NCBI GenBank assembly: GCA_944470555.2
Contig: OX104127.1
Span: forward strand, 51,016,934-51,080,933
DNA length: 64,000 nucleotides
From: Heterobilharzia americana
Taxonomy: Eukaryota > Platyhelminthes > Trematoda > Strigeidida > Schistosomatidae
Reading direction: 5' to 3'
Made by a program: the position numbers and the translations under genes. Positions 23,230 through 35,174 of this stretch are shown here, in pieces; the stretch's first letter is position 1, and each line of letters opens with the position of its first letter. Below the pieces are notes generated by a model that worked only from the letters and a program-made list of their open reading frames with translations, was not told the DNA's origin and did not search any database.

Positions 23230-24860
23230 AGTTGTATTTGCTGTTAGGTTATTAGTTTATTTCACACTAAAATTGGTAAATATTTAACTGTTGCCAATGA
23301 ATTTGCACCTGTTTTTACTTTAATCTTCAGGATAAATCGTTCAAGGTGTACAGCTAAAGCTTTCCCAACCAAAATCAGTGAACACTGCCAGAGTTTACAG
23401 CAGGAATTTTTATTTTTTGCAAAAACTAGGGGCTAAGTTTTACTAGTGTTACTACGAGATACAGAATGAGCCCATTGTGGCTATTAAAAGTTAAGTACTC
23501 AATGGTTTAAATTCAGTATACCAAATATTCATACGAAACACACGTCTTTTGCGGATGTTTTAATTTTTGTTCGCCGTAATTCAGTGGGCGTTTTTTAAAG
23601 GGCGAATATTCATAAACTCTCTTATGGCTAATATCTTTATTAAAACCAGTGGATGAAATTAAACACTCCAGAAATTCATCTTGAACAAATGTGTACAAAG
23701 TAGCATGATGAAACCAGAAAAAATGAAACTGTCTATATTTTATTGTGAGAAGTTTCATAGAATTTCTCTTTAGAAAGCAAGAAAATTATTTTTTATTAAG
23801 TCTACGAAGAAGTTTAAAGTGAACACCAGAGAATATTACCGGAGAGGTGTTTTTATTTCGCCAAAGAAAGTAAATTATTTTCTCCTCACACTTTCGAGCC
23901 ATTTGGTTAACGCTTCACAAAATCAGAGAGTGTTAAGGTTATTGCACTGTGCAAGTTACTGTAAAAAGTTGTTCAACATTGAATACCCAATCAGTTTACA
24001 GTCAATATTTACTATTCTATTGATTTGAATGTTTTTTTTATTTCATGTATAATGAATGTATGGATGAGTTTTCTTCGCTTTGTCGATGCTCAATGACATA
24101 AACTCTAGACCTTCTATGGTTCAACTCTATCATATGCTTGAAACACAAGGCGGTTTTTTTAAAACAAAATGTTTTTGTTAATATCACTTCACATTCGAAT
24201 AAAACAAATATCGGAGTACAAAGTACACTAAATTGGTAGCTACATGTTTTCTTTACTATTTTGGACCAAATCATCCGCTAATATGCCAAAAACAGTCCAG
24301 CCTACTTTTACTTTCAGTCTCATTGAAGTCCCGTCTAACCAGTACTGTTCAGCCGATAGGACGTATCGAAGGCGAAAACCAGGATAAAATGTATTCAATA
24401 ATGTATATAGTAATCTGGATCACTAGGAGTTGATTATAAGGAAAAATTATGCACAGTCCTCAGCGAGCAGTCAAATAAGCATAATTGAATTAGCATACTT
24501 AAGACATTCTTGTCTTTCAAATGTTTTATACTCCCCAGGTGAACCAGAAAAAGCGTATCTGTATGAAAGTTGACCGCATCACTTATCGACCCTACCTACA
24601 ACCTTATGCAATAGTATTGTAAAGCTTAGATAATTATACTAGCTTAAAACTGATGGTACAAAGTTTAAGATTTTCATATCTTGGATAAAACATTTCAATC
24701 TTTTAGTTTCCAGTTCATATCCATTACAAAGTAATTGTCATAAGAACTTTTAAAAAACTATCCATCATTTTATTTATTCGTGTTGGCGGGCGCCATTAAG
24801 AGGATTATCGCCAGTTTTTAATGCAGTCATGTAAGTTATGGTAATTTTCAAATCAGCTAT
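23230..24860. other. No recognisable gene
   Basis: Open stretches at 23513-23758 (minus), 23819-24028 (plus) and 24038-24274 (minus) are short and overlap nothing conserved that I can see. They have no domain or splice context I can defend. Confidence 0.4.
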
Positions 24861-24864
24861 TAGA

Positions 24865-25040
24865 AACAAGTCGTAAATAGGACGAAATAGATGTCGTGGA
24901 TTCAGCTGCTAACAGCTAAGCAGATTATAACATAGTGAAGGTTCGGACACTATCAAGGCACCGAGGTAGCCAATAGGAGTCGATTAATTCGACTCAGTAT
25001 AGCAACAAGAAAGTAAAAGTGTCAAACAACGGAAAGTTAG
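24865..25040 (+). repeat. Hammerhead SINE (Sm-alpha-like), 3' part
   Basis: Begins within the body (CAGCTATTAGAAACAAGTCG; AAATAGGACGAAAT; GTCGTGGATTC) and keeps the 3' tail: GGCACCGAGGTAGCC, AATAGGAGTCG, ACTCAGTATAGCAACAAGAA. The CTGATGA box is degraded, so it is inactive. It helps define the family's 3' end together with 6.9 and 32.1 kb. Confidence 0.75.
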
Positions 25041-25044
25041 AAAG

Positions 25045-25420
25045 TTTAGCTTCTATTTTATCTCTTGACAACTGTAGTGGTAAAAAAGGAAGTTTTTATT
25101 TAAAAACTCAACTATTCAAAGCTGTAATGTGATAACGGCGTGTTACACAGTTGCGTTTGCGCTTGGTGTATGGGGGTAACTTATCCTATGTTTAATTTTA
25201 GGAACCAATCATATCAGTAAGTTTTACTTAAATACATTTATATAAAGATCCATATATCGAGCGCCTCTTATCTGAGAAAGTTATTTAATAATGTGGACCT
25301 TGTGTATCCCTAACGAAAATAGTGAAATATTAATGAATTAAAGATGTGATAAAAAAGATTTCTGCCTGTAAACAAACCAAATTAAATTTCCACTGCTTGT
25401 CAGACCAAGACAAATTAGGT
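25045..25420. other. No recognisable feature
   Basis: AT-rich spacer. Confidence 0.45.
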
Positions 25421-25424
25421 AACA

Positions 25425-25433
25425 TTAGTTATT
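25425..25433 (+). repeat. Target-site duplication, left copy (9 bp)
   Basis: TTAGTTATT, identical to 27001-27009, flanks the RTE at 25434-27000. Confidence 0.75.
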
Positions 25434-27000
25434 ATTAATATTATTATGATTATTTGTCCCTTGGGTTTCTCGTGGAATATAGGGCTTCAGTAGCACGTCG
25501 CCATTGCACTCTCTTCTCTACAGTCTTGCAAACCTCACTCCACCACTGCCCACAAGCTCTCATTTCTTCCTCACACCATCTCCTCCATGTCACCCTCAGC
25601 CCGGATGCCTAACTTGTCGTTTCCACTTTGCATTCCACTCGAGGGCCTGGCATGGCATGTGATGTCCCCAATCGGCCTCCTGAGCGCATGCCCAGTCCAA
25701 TCCATCTCCACTTCCTTCTGCATATTTGTCGGGGGATACGTTCTTGGCTGGTTCAGTACCAGAGTTCTTTGTTACTTATTCTTATTATCCTGGCCATCTG
25801 GTCTTCAGTATGGAGTGAGCGTAGGTGGCAGCTGTTGATAAATGTCTGTGGTTTATGAGAAGTGCTTTTCGTGATGTGCCAAGTATCTGAACCACGTAGC
25901 AGTACTGAAATGATATTGGTGTTGAAAATCCGGATGTTGTTCACGCTTTATGCTGAGTGTAGTGCTGTGCAGTGCAGTGTAGTAGATCTCCACACTGATT
26001 GGTTCACATTGATGCAGGAGCACCTGTCGTGCTCTCTTCCCTATCCTGGCTGGCCTTGACAGTCTCAGATGTGCCACCACCACCTGTAGTTGAGACGATG
26101 CTCGGCTGCTTACGTAGGTGAAAAAAGACTACTTCCTCTATATTTCTTTCCTTCATGGTGATTGATTCTTGTAGTTGTTGGTGTTGGCGTTGGCTGGGTG
26201 TTTTCATCACCTCCGTCTTCTACACGTTCACGCGAAGGAATTCCCGTCTTCGCTCCCCTGCCTCGCTTCGCCTCGCCTCTCCTCTCCTACCAACTTGTTG
26301 GTGTCCCTTCCTTGGATGTTTGTCAAGGTAGACCTTCTCCCAATCAATAGACAGGCACCTTTCCTTGCTTCCTCCCTCCCAAACCTTCTACAATAGTGGT
26401 GTGAGTGTGTCCGCTGTTGTCTCTGTGTCTGTTTTCAATACTTCTGGTTGAGTTGCACCTGGTCCTGCCACGTTCTCGGATTTCAGTAACTTCATGGTGT
26501 TCAGGACTTTACTTCTGCTAGTATCAGAGGGTTTGTGTTCACCGATAGTTGTGTGGCCGAGCTGCTGGTGACATTTCTGGATGATTTGGATTTGTTTGTG
26601 GTGGTGGTGATTGATTCAAGAGCATTTTGAAGTGGTCAGCTCATTGTTTCCTTTGTTCGTACCTCTTCATCTCTTTCGCAATCTGGGCAGCCTTACCATG
26701 CAGCTTCAAACATTGTGCGGACATTCCATATCCCCATTCTTACTTTCGCTTTCATCGAGGGAGGTCACATAGGCCAATTGACTTTCTGAAAGCTTTCATC
26801 AACTGGTGTCATTTTGTCTCTCCGATTCCAACGAGGAATAAGTTTATTTTTATTTTGTATATTTTGTTTGTGCTTTGAAGTTTTTTTTAGCGGTTGGATT
26901 TGTTTTCCCGGGTTAGGGTTGCTAGCCCTATGCCCAACCTTCCCTGTTTATCCGGGCTCAGGACGGGCTAGTGACTAGTAAACTAGTTAACCAGGCGAGG
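25434..27000 (-). mobile_element. RTE (SR2-like) non-autonomous, doubly deleted copy
   Basis: The 5' edge at 27000 reads CCTCGCCTGGTTAAC on the minus strand, as at 60417. MKAKVRMGIWNV (about 26765-26725), the endonuclease start, is retained. Just after it, at about 26650, the sequence jumps roughly 1.3 kb to the linker before RT, losing most of the endonuclease. It continues through the RT start, then has the same second jump as the 14985-17828 copy at about 26325, losing the RT catalytic core. The C-terminal region and (AAT)-rich tail (25434-25450) follow. There is no GGCT array at 25755 (CTGGTACTGAACC). The 9-bp target duplications show insertion by retrotransposition; the shared RT deletion shows that loss probably predates insertion. 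Confidence 0.88.
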
Positions 27001-27009
27001 TTAGTTATT
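27001..27009 (+). repeat. Target-site duplication, right copy (9 bp)
   Basis: TTAGTTATT, identical to 25425-25433. Confidence 0.75.
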
Positions 27010-27419
27010 CTCTTTTCAAGAAAATAAAATAAAACGGACATCGTAGTTCTGCGCAATGAATGCTGCTGTCGTGTACCAGCGAAACGTAATCTTATCTACA
27101 TCCCAACTGCTTAGTAACAAACTGTTTTATATATATTGTTCTGTTTATAGACTTGAAATAGTTGGGAACAACAATTGGAGTAATGTTACATGATAATATT
27201 TAACATCTGTGCATCCTTTTCGCCCTCTCTATAATACAACAATCTCAATGTAAGCTTGGAAGAAAGAACAAATACTTGACTCGAGAAGTAAAGTTAAATA
27301 GAAGCTTAAAATAGTTTGAGATATGGGACCCACATGCAATTAAATCGAACAACTGCAGAAGCACATACATTAAGAGAAGAGAGGAAAGTGTATTCGACTA
27401 CATTTTAGAATATGTTTTA

Positions 27420-27770
27420 GATAGACAGACAGATAAAATCAACATCGTAGAATCTCGCCCACAGATGCATCAGCTCAAGTTACCACTCTTCACGGTAGGA
27501 CAGAAAGAACAAGTAAATTGAAAAAGAGTGATATCAAAGTAGATAAAGTTGGGTGAGACAATAAACAAGATTCACAACCTCGTCAATCAACTAACTTGTC
27601 TATCTTGCTTAGTGCGTTTCGTCTAACCTGAACATTGCTCACACGGTGATTCTATCAAACGTCAGCAATGCTACGTAGACACCTGTGATTGAAAACCTGT
27701 AACCACTTCTTGTCTTCCACTCTAAACAGCCATATCTCACAGTCGAATAACAGGATAGAACAGACTTCAG
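27420..27770 (-). mobile_element. RTE-like LINE, second family, C-terminal fragment and 3' UTR
   Basis: On the minus strand, from 27755: LLFDCEIWLFRVEDKKWLQV, FNHRCLRSIADV, then NHRVSNVQVRR (frameshifted) and a shortened tail. The 3' UTR block at 27420-27560 matches that at 20560-20700 (GAGTGATATCAAAGTAGATA, CATCAGCTCAAGTT). An internal deletion removes the ..GQT.KWHQS.. part present in the 20.8-kb copy. Confidence 0.7.
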
Positions 27771-27779
27771 GGAATTAAA

Positions 27780-28375
27780 TTCGTCCTTTGATGGCTAGTC
27801 GGATATTTTGGCAGTTGGTGTCGCAGATAATGCAAGTTGGCATGTTCCTTAGAATTTGAATCTCAAAAATGAATTAAATTCAATAGCGAAGTTAATGGTC
27901 ATGTATTTTATAGTGGTCATGGTGCAAATGTTTTAGCTTCAGGCAAGTAAATCTACATCGATACATTTTACGGAGGTGGTAACTACTAATCGGATTTAAC
28001 CAAACTTCTCCATTTAAAAGGAGAGAACTGTTTCTAATCCACTTTACTTTTATGTAGTCTAATCACTTATTAAATGCCTTATTTTCTTTCATGAACTGTT
28101 TTACTTTCTACTCAGGTATTCCAGTGTGAACTATTTTTTAATGTTTACCCAATCTATGACATTGGTTTTTTTGAAATAATTTTGTCTTCACCATTCTTTC
28201 TTACATTTCTAAAATGTTTACCGATCTACTTGATTAGTAGACAATTTTTCAATGATTTTTTACAATAGTTTTCACTTGATTTGATTCCAGTTAGCCAGTT
28301 TCTTTTCAGAGCTCACCAAAATTTTACTGTTAAAATCAACATTTAGACCTTGTTTTTGAACCTATATTGCCAAAG
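27780..28375. other. No recognisable feature
   Basis: T-rich sequence; may include upstream parts of the following PLE too decayed to recognise. Confidence 0.4.
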
Positions 28376-28379
28376 AGCT

Positions 28380-29010
28380 GGGAAAACTGGTTCCAGAATG
28401 ACAGAATAACAACTTTGAAAAATATACTTATGAGGAATGGGTACTCAGAAAGCCTTATCAACAAGCAAGCAAAATGAGTGGGAAGCAGAACTACGCCCCC
28501 AACAGTACAGAACAATCCAGTCTGTCAACCTACCATTTAAAGGTGACGACGTGCTAGAGTTAGTGAGGCGAAGACTGGAAAATTCTATCAGAAGGACTTA
28601 CTATGCCGCTAAACTCATGTTTCCCGGCACCGCCAAACCGTTACTGCAATAATCAGGCAACGACAGAGCTCCGGTCCTCGACACGTCTTTAATGAATATA
28701 TCAGTTCAAATGTATCTACAAAGACAAATATATCTGTCATACGGAGAGGTGTCTGTCTACCTGAATGGTTGAGCACCTACTCAAATAGCTGAAACGTGCT
28801 GAGAAGAAGACCCCGAGAAGTTTGACAACGAAAGGCTTAAAGGAATATTGACATGATACCTGCAAGTTCTTTATGGTTATCAGTAGACAACAGATGTTGC
28901 TTACAATTGCAGAAGCCTACGCGATTCGAGTTGTCAAAGCAAACCTCTGCATTCAGGAAATGGTAGTCAGCTTGAATTTACCATACTACAAACTACGATG
29001 TTGTCTAATC
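28380..29010 (+). mobile_element. Penelope-like element, RT C-terminus to GIY-YIG end
   Basis: Frame 28437-28652 contains YRTIQSVNLPFKGDDVLELV, then RRRLENSIRRTYYAAKLMF. After degraded endonuclease sequence comes AEAYAIRVVKANLCIQEMVV (28910-28970), the C-terminal AEALAIR...P.LCVQK..V of PLE endonucleases. This gives the fixed order linker, (lost YIG), C-terminal helix. It is the same lineage as 12355-12895 (SIRRTYYAAK versus AVRRTYYATR). The T-rich region after 29010 may be its terminal repeat. Confidence 0.78.
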
Positions 29011-29404
29011 ATATTCACTCTTTCTTACTCGCTCTTTGCCCTCAGTCATCTCTATCTTATAGTTTTGTTTTCACTTATTGATTTGTTTCGCTTAATTAGC
29101 ATTATTCCTAGTACTACTGTTATCATTATTACTCATCTGAATACACACTTGGTTTTATTTATATGTCAGGTATCTTGTTCTGAATGACGCAATCTTCCCT
29201 CAATTGCTTTAATCCTCACTCATATTTCAACATTATTATTATTATCATTTTTCTCTTACCTGAAGTTCATATGACTTTAAACTGCACTTCTATTCAAACT
29301 GGTGATTAATTATGTGACCCAGCTTCAACCCACTCAATTTAAACATCTATTCCCGCGTTCTGCATTACTACTCTCCAGTAAGGTGTATTTGTAACCTCCA
29401 GAAA

Positions 29405-29450
29405 ACTGATGTCACTGTGAGATTCGAAACGACGTCACAAACTTGACCTA
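29405..29450 (+). ncRNA. Possible degenerate hammerhead motif downstream of PLE
   Basis: CTGATG, TGAGATTCGAAAC and GACGTC occur in the order expected of a hammerhead core, but the A9/stem II region does not fit cleanly. PLEs of many animals carry hammerheads in their terminal repeats, and this lies about 400 bp after a PLE ORF end. Weak support. Confidence 0.3.
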
Positions 29451-29479
29451 TAAAAATTGTTCATCTCCATGTTGCTACA

Positions 29480-29960
29480 TATAAATCGACGTCTCATTAG
29501 ATATGTATGCTCCTCTGGATCGCTTAACGGTATATATATAATAAGTATGCAGAGTATCCAGCTGACAAGTACTACTTAAATCTAGAAATTCAATAGATGT
29601 AGCTTTTTTTCATATTCGTTGCTTGTTTTAAATTAGTATTGCAATTACTTCGCGCTACATTTACTTGGAGACAGTCCTGCAAAATGAAATTAAATCCTAA
29701 TACTCTGATCTAATCATTATTCTAAGCTGAAATATAACTTTTGAATGTTATCCAGTATCCCTTGGCTTAGATCAGCAAAGAGGGAGGCAAGACAAATAAA
29801 CTTTCTCATCAGTAGAGCTAGCCTGTACAACTTTATTGATGATTTCCTGTCGATAGTGCAAGTAGATGATTTACATATTATATCTGCAATCATATATATA
29901 AAAAAATTTGTAATCTGTATACTTTTTATACAGTTAAAATCACTTTCTGCAGTCATGAGG
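29480..29960. other. No recognisable feature
   Basis: AT-rich; opposing short open stretches at 29717-29980 overlap each other and show no motif. Confidence 0.45.
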
Positions 29961-29964
29961 TAGC

Positions 29965-30280
29965 TACTCAATGATGACACTGGATGAAGGTCGCGCTATA
30001 CTATGAGCTGACAGAGGTGCAAAATATGGACCAGTGGATTCCGACCAAGCGACTCAGTAGTACCATGTTGGCTGTAAAAACTTGAAGGTCCTGGGTTCGA
30101 TCTCTGGTGGTGCGGGGTCATAGGTGCCCAATGCCGAGGAGTTCTGTGCTAGGATGCAACAGCTGTCCACTGCTCCCAGGTTTCAAATGTTCCTCTAACT
30201 GATGTCAGTCCATGATGAATACCAACGCGAAATCATTAAATCCCCCAAAAACCTCCAAATTGGATTAGTATTGTTAAACG
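29965..30280 (+). repeat. SINE-like repeat, family 2 (best head)
   Basis: A tRNA-like head GCGACTCAGTAGTACC is followed about 40 bp later by GGTCCTGGGTTCGATCTC, a good pol III B box. The body has GGATGCAACAGCTGTCC and the tail GTCAGTCCATGATGAATACC. The sequence 5' of the head (GATGACACTGGATGAAGG) is shared with the 2.34-kb copy. Confidence 0.75.
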
Positions 30281-30289
30281 TCAGTTGAA

Positions 30290-31865
30290 CACCAAGGATG
30301 CACCTAAGTAGTAATTCCTTCGGATATGCAATTGTTAATCAGTTATGCAGATTGTTACCCTTTGTCAATACGCATAGAAAAGATATGATTACTGTAAGTG
30401 GGACTTTATTGATAAATCTATCTGAAACCAAGGTAGTAGTATGTTTTGACGGATGGAGTCAGTGTTTTATAAGCAGTAAAGTCGAAAGAATAAATCTCAG
30501 ATAAGCTTCATTGGTTATATTATTTCATTTATTTTAAAAGTATTTTTACTTATAAATTTAACGGGTAGCTCTGTGGGTTCAAGAGTTTTGATTGACTCCA
30601 TGACTTATAGGTAGGAAATAATTACACATTAAGTGAAATCCACTATTGTGCATTATATTATATTGTGTACTTGAAATTGGTTGTTTCATTTTTATGAATT
30701 TTGGTACGTTGTGGTCAGATAATTTGGTTATATATTCAGATGAGTCAGATCTCTTGAAATTCATGGACAATAAGCGCCAAACTTTGTGTTGCTTTGTATG
30801 AGATTGAAGGGAGTAGTTGAATTGCGTGACTTATTGTATGGAGAGGAGGGTTGGAGACTGGGCAGGTATATTCGAGACCGATCACGTAGACAGTTAGCGT
30901 TAAGATTGAGTCAACAGAATCATGTGCTTAAGACGAATGCAGCCAAATAATGTTATACCACATTGGAGACTGGATTGACTCAGGGATATAACACCAGGTA
31001 TATCGGCACTACTGCGAACTTTAGCATCATTTTAAAAGCGTTCACTTTGAACAAAGTTCTGTTCATGAATTTCCTGGAAATGGTCCTAAATGAATAAAAC
31101 GCATTCCACAGTATACGACACTAACTTCAACATCAACCGAAAAGCTCCAAAACCTCACGAACTGGTTATTTTACCGAATACTTGTCAATAACTTACTTTT
31201 TTACTAGCCACCGAAAGGTTTGAAAAAAGAAGTCTATTTCAAACCATTTCCCATTGGTAAATATTTCTTCAGGTAAATGAAAAAGCTCCGAGTACGGTAT
31301 TATGTTTTGTTCCTTAGGGTTATGCACGAATCTCTACAATCTTCTCATAGTTGCCAAAACTTATTTCAGTACTTGAATTACCTATCGTCTTACGCTAGCA
31401 CAAGCTTCTGTACTACTTTGGCAACAGAAGTTTCGCAGTTCGCAATAACTAGATTTCGTACATATCAGAGAAACTAGGTTGAAGGTAATGCTTTTTGTGT
31501 TAACAAATAATTCAGGACTCAAATGAATGAATAATTCACACAGTTGACGCAACTTAGACACTTCAACAACCAACACATGGACGTAATTACTTACTTAGTG
31601 CTATTCCTTGTAGTATGACACATTCCAAGGTTGTAATTGTTAAACAGTTGGCGAGATGATAATCAGACATCTACATTCAGCTCATGAAATCATGCATTGA
31701 ATGAATATTGGACAGAAGATCAACATAATCTTTGTTAAACCTACAAACTCAACAAACTAACTTTGATACATGCTGTTTCTCGTTGGTATATTTAGTCGAA
31801 TCGCTTGACTTCTGTCGGCAGATGGACTGCTATGTGAATGGCTCGATACTGCCGAATTTTCATGA
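30290..31865. other. No recognisable gene
   Basis: AT-rich. Short open stretches (30298-30504 plus, 30579-30770 minus, 31277-31477 plus) show no motif. Confidence 0.45.
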
Positions 31866-31869
31866 TATT

Positions 31870-32050
31870 GCATTGGTCTTAGTGGTTCGCAGTGGAATCC
31901 AGGATGTACATCTTGTCCTATTTGTTACTGGTCAGCTGGTTGTACCTACACTCCCGTGAATGATATTGTTCCCACAATGACTCGAACCCAATACTTACCA
32001 CTCCAAGCGTTAAAGTATTATCCACTAGGCCACTGGGTCTCGACAGCCAC
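31870..32050 (-). repeat. Hammerhead SINE (Sm-alpha-like), left part of composite
   Basis: The minus strand shows the tRNA-like head TGGCCTAGTGGATAATAC and GGGTTCGAGTC (about 31978-32035), then a body with CTGACCA and CAAGA in place of CTGATGA and GAAA; inactive. Confidence 0.78.
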
Positions 32051-32345
32051 TGAAGTATCGAGGTATCCGTATAGAAGCCCATCTACCAACACATACCGAG
32101 CAGTTCGACCCTGGATAGCAATGGAAACAACAACTAGTGACCGCTGCACAAGTGGTGGCTCCCGTATACCAGTAGATAACACTTTGGAGTTCGAAGCGAT
32201 GGGTACTAAATTAAAGCCTCAGTGGGAACAACATCACTCACTAGAGTGCAGGTACATCCAGCTGACAAGTAAGTTCAGAATGGGACGAAATGCGCGTCCT
32301 CGATTCCACCGCTAATCACCAAGATGAATACAGTGTTATATGAAT
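32051..32345 (+). repeat. Hammerhead SINE tail plus second SINE copy
   Basis: 32051-32128 is a 3' tail in plus orientation (AAGTATCGAGGTATCC, CCGAGCAGTTCGACCC, TAGCAATGGAAA). From 32135 a second plus copy starts: GTGGCTCCCGTATACC, ACTTTGGAGTTCGAAGC, ATCACTCACTAGAGTGCAGG, then core CTGACAA, GGGACGAAAT, GCGCGTC, CTCGATTCC. G8 is changed to A and stem II is lengthened and mismatched, so it is inactive. Confidence 0.75.
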
Positions 32346-32349
32346 ATTA

Positions 32350-33530
32350 CTAGAGAAGGAATTGTTTTCATTATTAACTGAATTACAACTTCATAACAGA
32401 GATAATTTAGCATGAATCTCCTTTTGTTCAATCGAAAAACGAACAATCACTTCTCTATATTTGATAATCTTCTTCTGCTTTTATTGGCTGAGAGTTATTT
32501 GTAAGTATATTTACCGTATGAAGCATAGTGAACCAACATGATTACAAAACTTTCAACACAGCATTTCCTGAAACCAAGACTCATTGTGTGATGAAGAACA
32601 GAACTATGAAACTGTAAATCAGTCTTCCTGAATGTACAAACATATATAGAGTTATCTGCTAACCACCACTAACAGACTAATAGGTGTACACAAAAAGCGA
32701 ACATTCGTCACGTGATCTTAGTTTATTTCAGATCTGCATTGTTCTAACGACCTATAACTGTAAGTTACTTTCATACTTATTAACAGGGTGATGACAAAAG
32801 CTATAGTAAAAGCCAGGATCATGGCGGAATTAAAACTGACGGCGTGTTAGGACACAAGTATCCACTTTCACTCTATTGTTGAAGACTAAGCAGATTAGTC
32901 TAATAAACAATTTTAACATTAATCCAGTTAATAGGACGACTTCATGTCAATTATTCATGTACAAATCAGTTCGAATGAGCCTCTTCCAGTTATGTATTTT
33001 TGCCTTGAGTTATAGTTCAAATGACTGGTTACCTTATCGCATACTTCACAAAGGCAACAGAACTCTTATTACTCTTGAGATCATTAGTACTCATTTGAAT
33101 TCACAAACATATATCATAAGATAACCACTGAATAACAATTTCAACAAATAAAGCATGAAAAATAGTCATAGTAGTGAAGGTAAATAAAACTTCTAGTGGA
33201 AATGGTGTGCGCACCTAGAAAGTTTAGGTTTCGAATCCAGCATTGACTCAAAATCCAACGGTCCCCACATTTTCTTCCTTCTATTAGTTCACGATATAGA
33301 GTAATCTTCATTCATCTAAGGCCACTGTTGAGTATCTTTCTTCAAGTCCAAACTTGGTTTGTCCCCCCCCCCCCACCGGTCATGAATTCTCATTAAAACT
33401 TCGAGAAATCTCATCTCATCACTGAAGATATCCAAATTATCATATATAGATACTCAAATGAAAAACAGTAAATAATTTAGCAATCGAAATAGTCTAATTA
33501 GATAATGAAAACTAATAAGAGAAAATCCAG
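32350..33530. other. No recognisable gene
   Basis: AT-rich. GGTTTCGAATCCAGC at 33227 resembles a pol III B box and may mark another decayed SINE. An 11-C run lies at 33363-33374. Confidence 0.4.
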
Positions 33531-33589
33531 CGAAAAAAAGTTTTTTTCGACGAATTATATGTACCCATCATTAGCTAATGGGTTAATAC

Positions 33590-33715
33590 AGTCGTCAAAA
33601 ACGATCAATAAAGTCACAAGGTGACAGCAGCAAGAAGGTCAAATGAAGGTCATCAAAAACTGCTTATAAGATTATAGTAAATGAACACAGAAATGAATAA
33701 ACTGTCTTAGGTAGA
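33590..33715 (-). repeat. PLE terminal repeat, inverted 5' copy
   Basis: Reverse complement of 34395-34525 with about 85 percent identity by eye. Confidence 0.75.
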
Positions 33716-34394
33716 GTAAGACCAAGGCAAAATCAGAGATTGAATGTGCTCTTTTGAGCATAGACATCAGACATGTAATGCTGGATTTCAAAGAGCTTCT
33801 GCTGTGTTAATCAGGAACGATTATCTTTCAAAATTCATTGAGGCCTAAGAATTTCAAAGAAGCTCCTATGGTTTCAAACGAGACACCGTTTATGAATATT
33901 GGATTAAAGGGAGATACAGAGGCATAGATACTAAAGAAATGATTGTGTAAAGCACTGAAGAAGACCTTTACCGCTCAGCTTCAGATTGTTTTCTCCAGTA
34001 AACAACTGATTCGAGGATGTGTACAGGTTAAACCACCGCTTTGAGCCACGTCCATGTGTGCTGACCAATCCACCTGCTCTTATAGAGCTGGTTACATAGA
34101 CCGCATAAAGCGTCGTCCACCTAAAAGCATCTTCGAACACTATTCTGCATGGTTGTCTAAAGAACAGTGTAAGGCCATCAACAGCTCGATTTTTGAGTAT
34201 TTGGTCATCTCTGGTCACTGTACTCCACGACAGTCTTCTTTCAAAGTCATTTATAAAACGAAGGTAAACATTGCAGAGCGAGTGCGTGTTCACCATTTGA
34301 ACGCAGCAGAAGCTCTGGCAACCCAGCACTACAAGTCTGATCTTTGTGTTCAAAAAAGATACATTCAATTTCTAATTTTGTCTTGGTCGTAATC

Positions 34395-34525
34395 TCTTTA
34401 AAACAATTTACTCATTTCTGTGTTTATTTACTACAATCTTAAAGGCAGTTTCTGATGACCTTCATTTGACCTTCTAGCTGCTGTCATCTTGGTCGTTTTT
34501 AATGACTTTCTATCGATCCATTAGC
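34395..34525 (+). repeat. PLE terminal repeat, 3' copy
   Basis: Directly follows the PLE stop codon; pairs with 33590-33715. Confidence 0.75.
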
Positions 34526-34726
34526 CATTCATGGACATATATATTTTGCTGTAACTATGATTATGATGCACAGCTTTTGAGAATAACTCGTCGGAAGGAA
34601 AATTTTCTTCGCTGAATTGTCTTTTATAAATAATTCAGTCAGAATATAGATAAGGACCTATGAAATTATTTGCTTAAACTTTTGTGAACTATAAAACGGT
34701 AATAAATATCCAAAATATCATTCAGA

Positions 34727-34885
34727 GAATTCAAGATGACATTCATTACGAACTGACATCATTTGGAGAACCATTGAAAACCTGGGAGCACTGGACAGCT
34801 GTTTTATCCTAGTATGCGATTCCTTAGAAGGAAGCATTCACGACCTCGTCAGGGATCGGATCTAATATCACAAAGATTATAGAAG
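34727..34885 (-). repeat. SINE-like repeat, family 2, 3' half
   Basis: The minus strand has GGATAAAACAGCTGTCCAGT and the tail GATGTCAGTTCGTAATGAAT. The head is decayed (GATCCGATCCCTGACG in place of the B box). Confidence 0.7.
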
Positions 34886-35174
34886 TATGGTGAAACTATA
34901 AGTTACATATTGCACGAGTTGTGTAACCGAATAACAGACAAAGCTCATGTAAGTATGTTGAGTAATCTCCAGTACTGAAGTGTAAACTGCTATTGCTGGA
35001 AAGTCGGAATCATAGAAATAAACTTACAGAGGGTGACGAATCGGTGAAAGTTCTTGGAAAGTTCACAAATTCGTATACTTGCATTAGTCTTAATTGAGAT
35101 CCAATGGATGCTGTGAATCTTTGTATAGCAGTCGGTCCTAACTTTTCTTGATTTTCAACATCACTGGTTATTAA

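Larger units (their letters stand above)
33545..34560 (+). mobile_element. Penelope-like element with inverted terminal repeats
   Basis: The central frame 34054-34392 contains GYIDRIKRRPPKSIFEHYSA, WLSKEQCKAINSSIFEYLVI, SGH and later NAAEALATQHYKSDLCVQKR. These are the EH.PAWL.KGE, SSI.EHL..SGH and AEALAI...P.LCVQKQYVQ parts of the PLE GIY-YIG tail. It ends in SWS-stop at 34390, and a terminal-repeat copy starts at once (34395-34525). An inverted copy of that repeat lies at about 33590-33715. The two share, in opposite orientation, CATTTCTGTGTT, CAGTTT(C/T)TGATGACC and TTCATTTGACCTTC. The RT domain is absent, so the copy is strongly 5'-truncated with an inverted terminal repeat fused in front, an arrangement known for PLEs. 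Confidence 0.8.

Noticed and set aside
23513..24274. Three short open frames that might be a gene
   Set aside because: No splice context, no shared frame, no motif and composition like the flanks.
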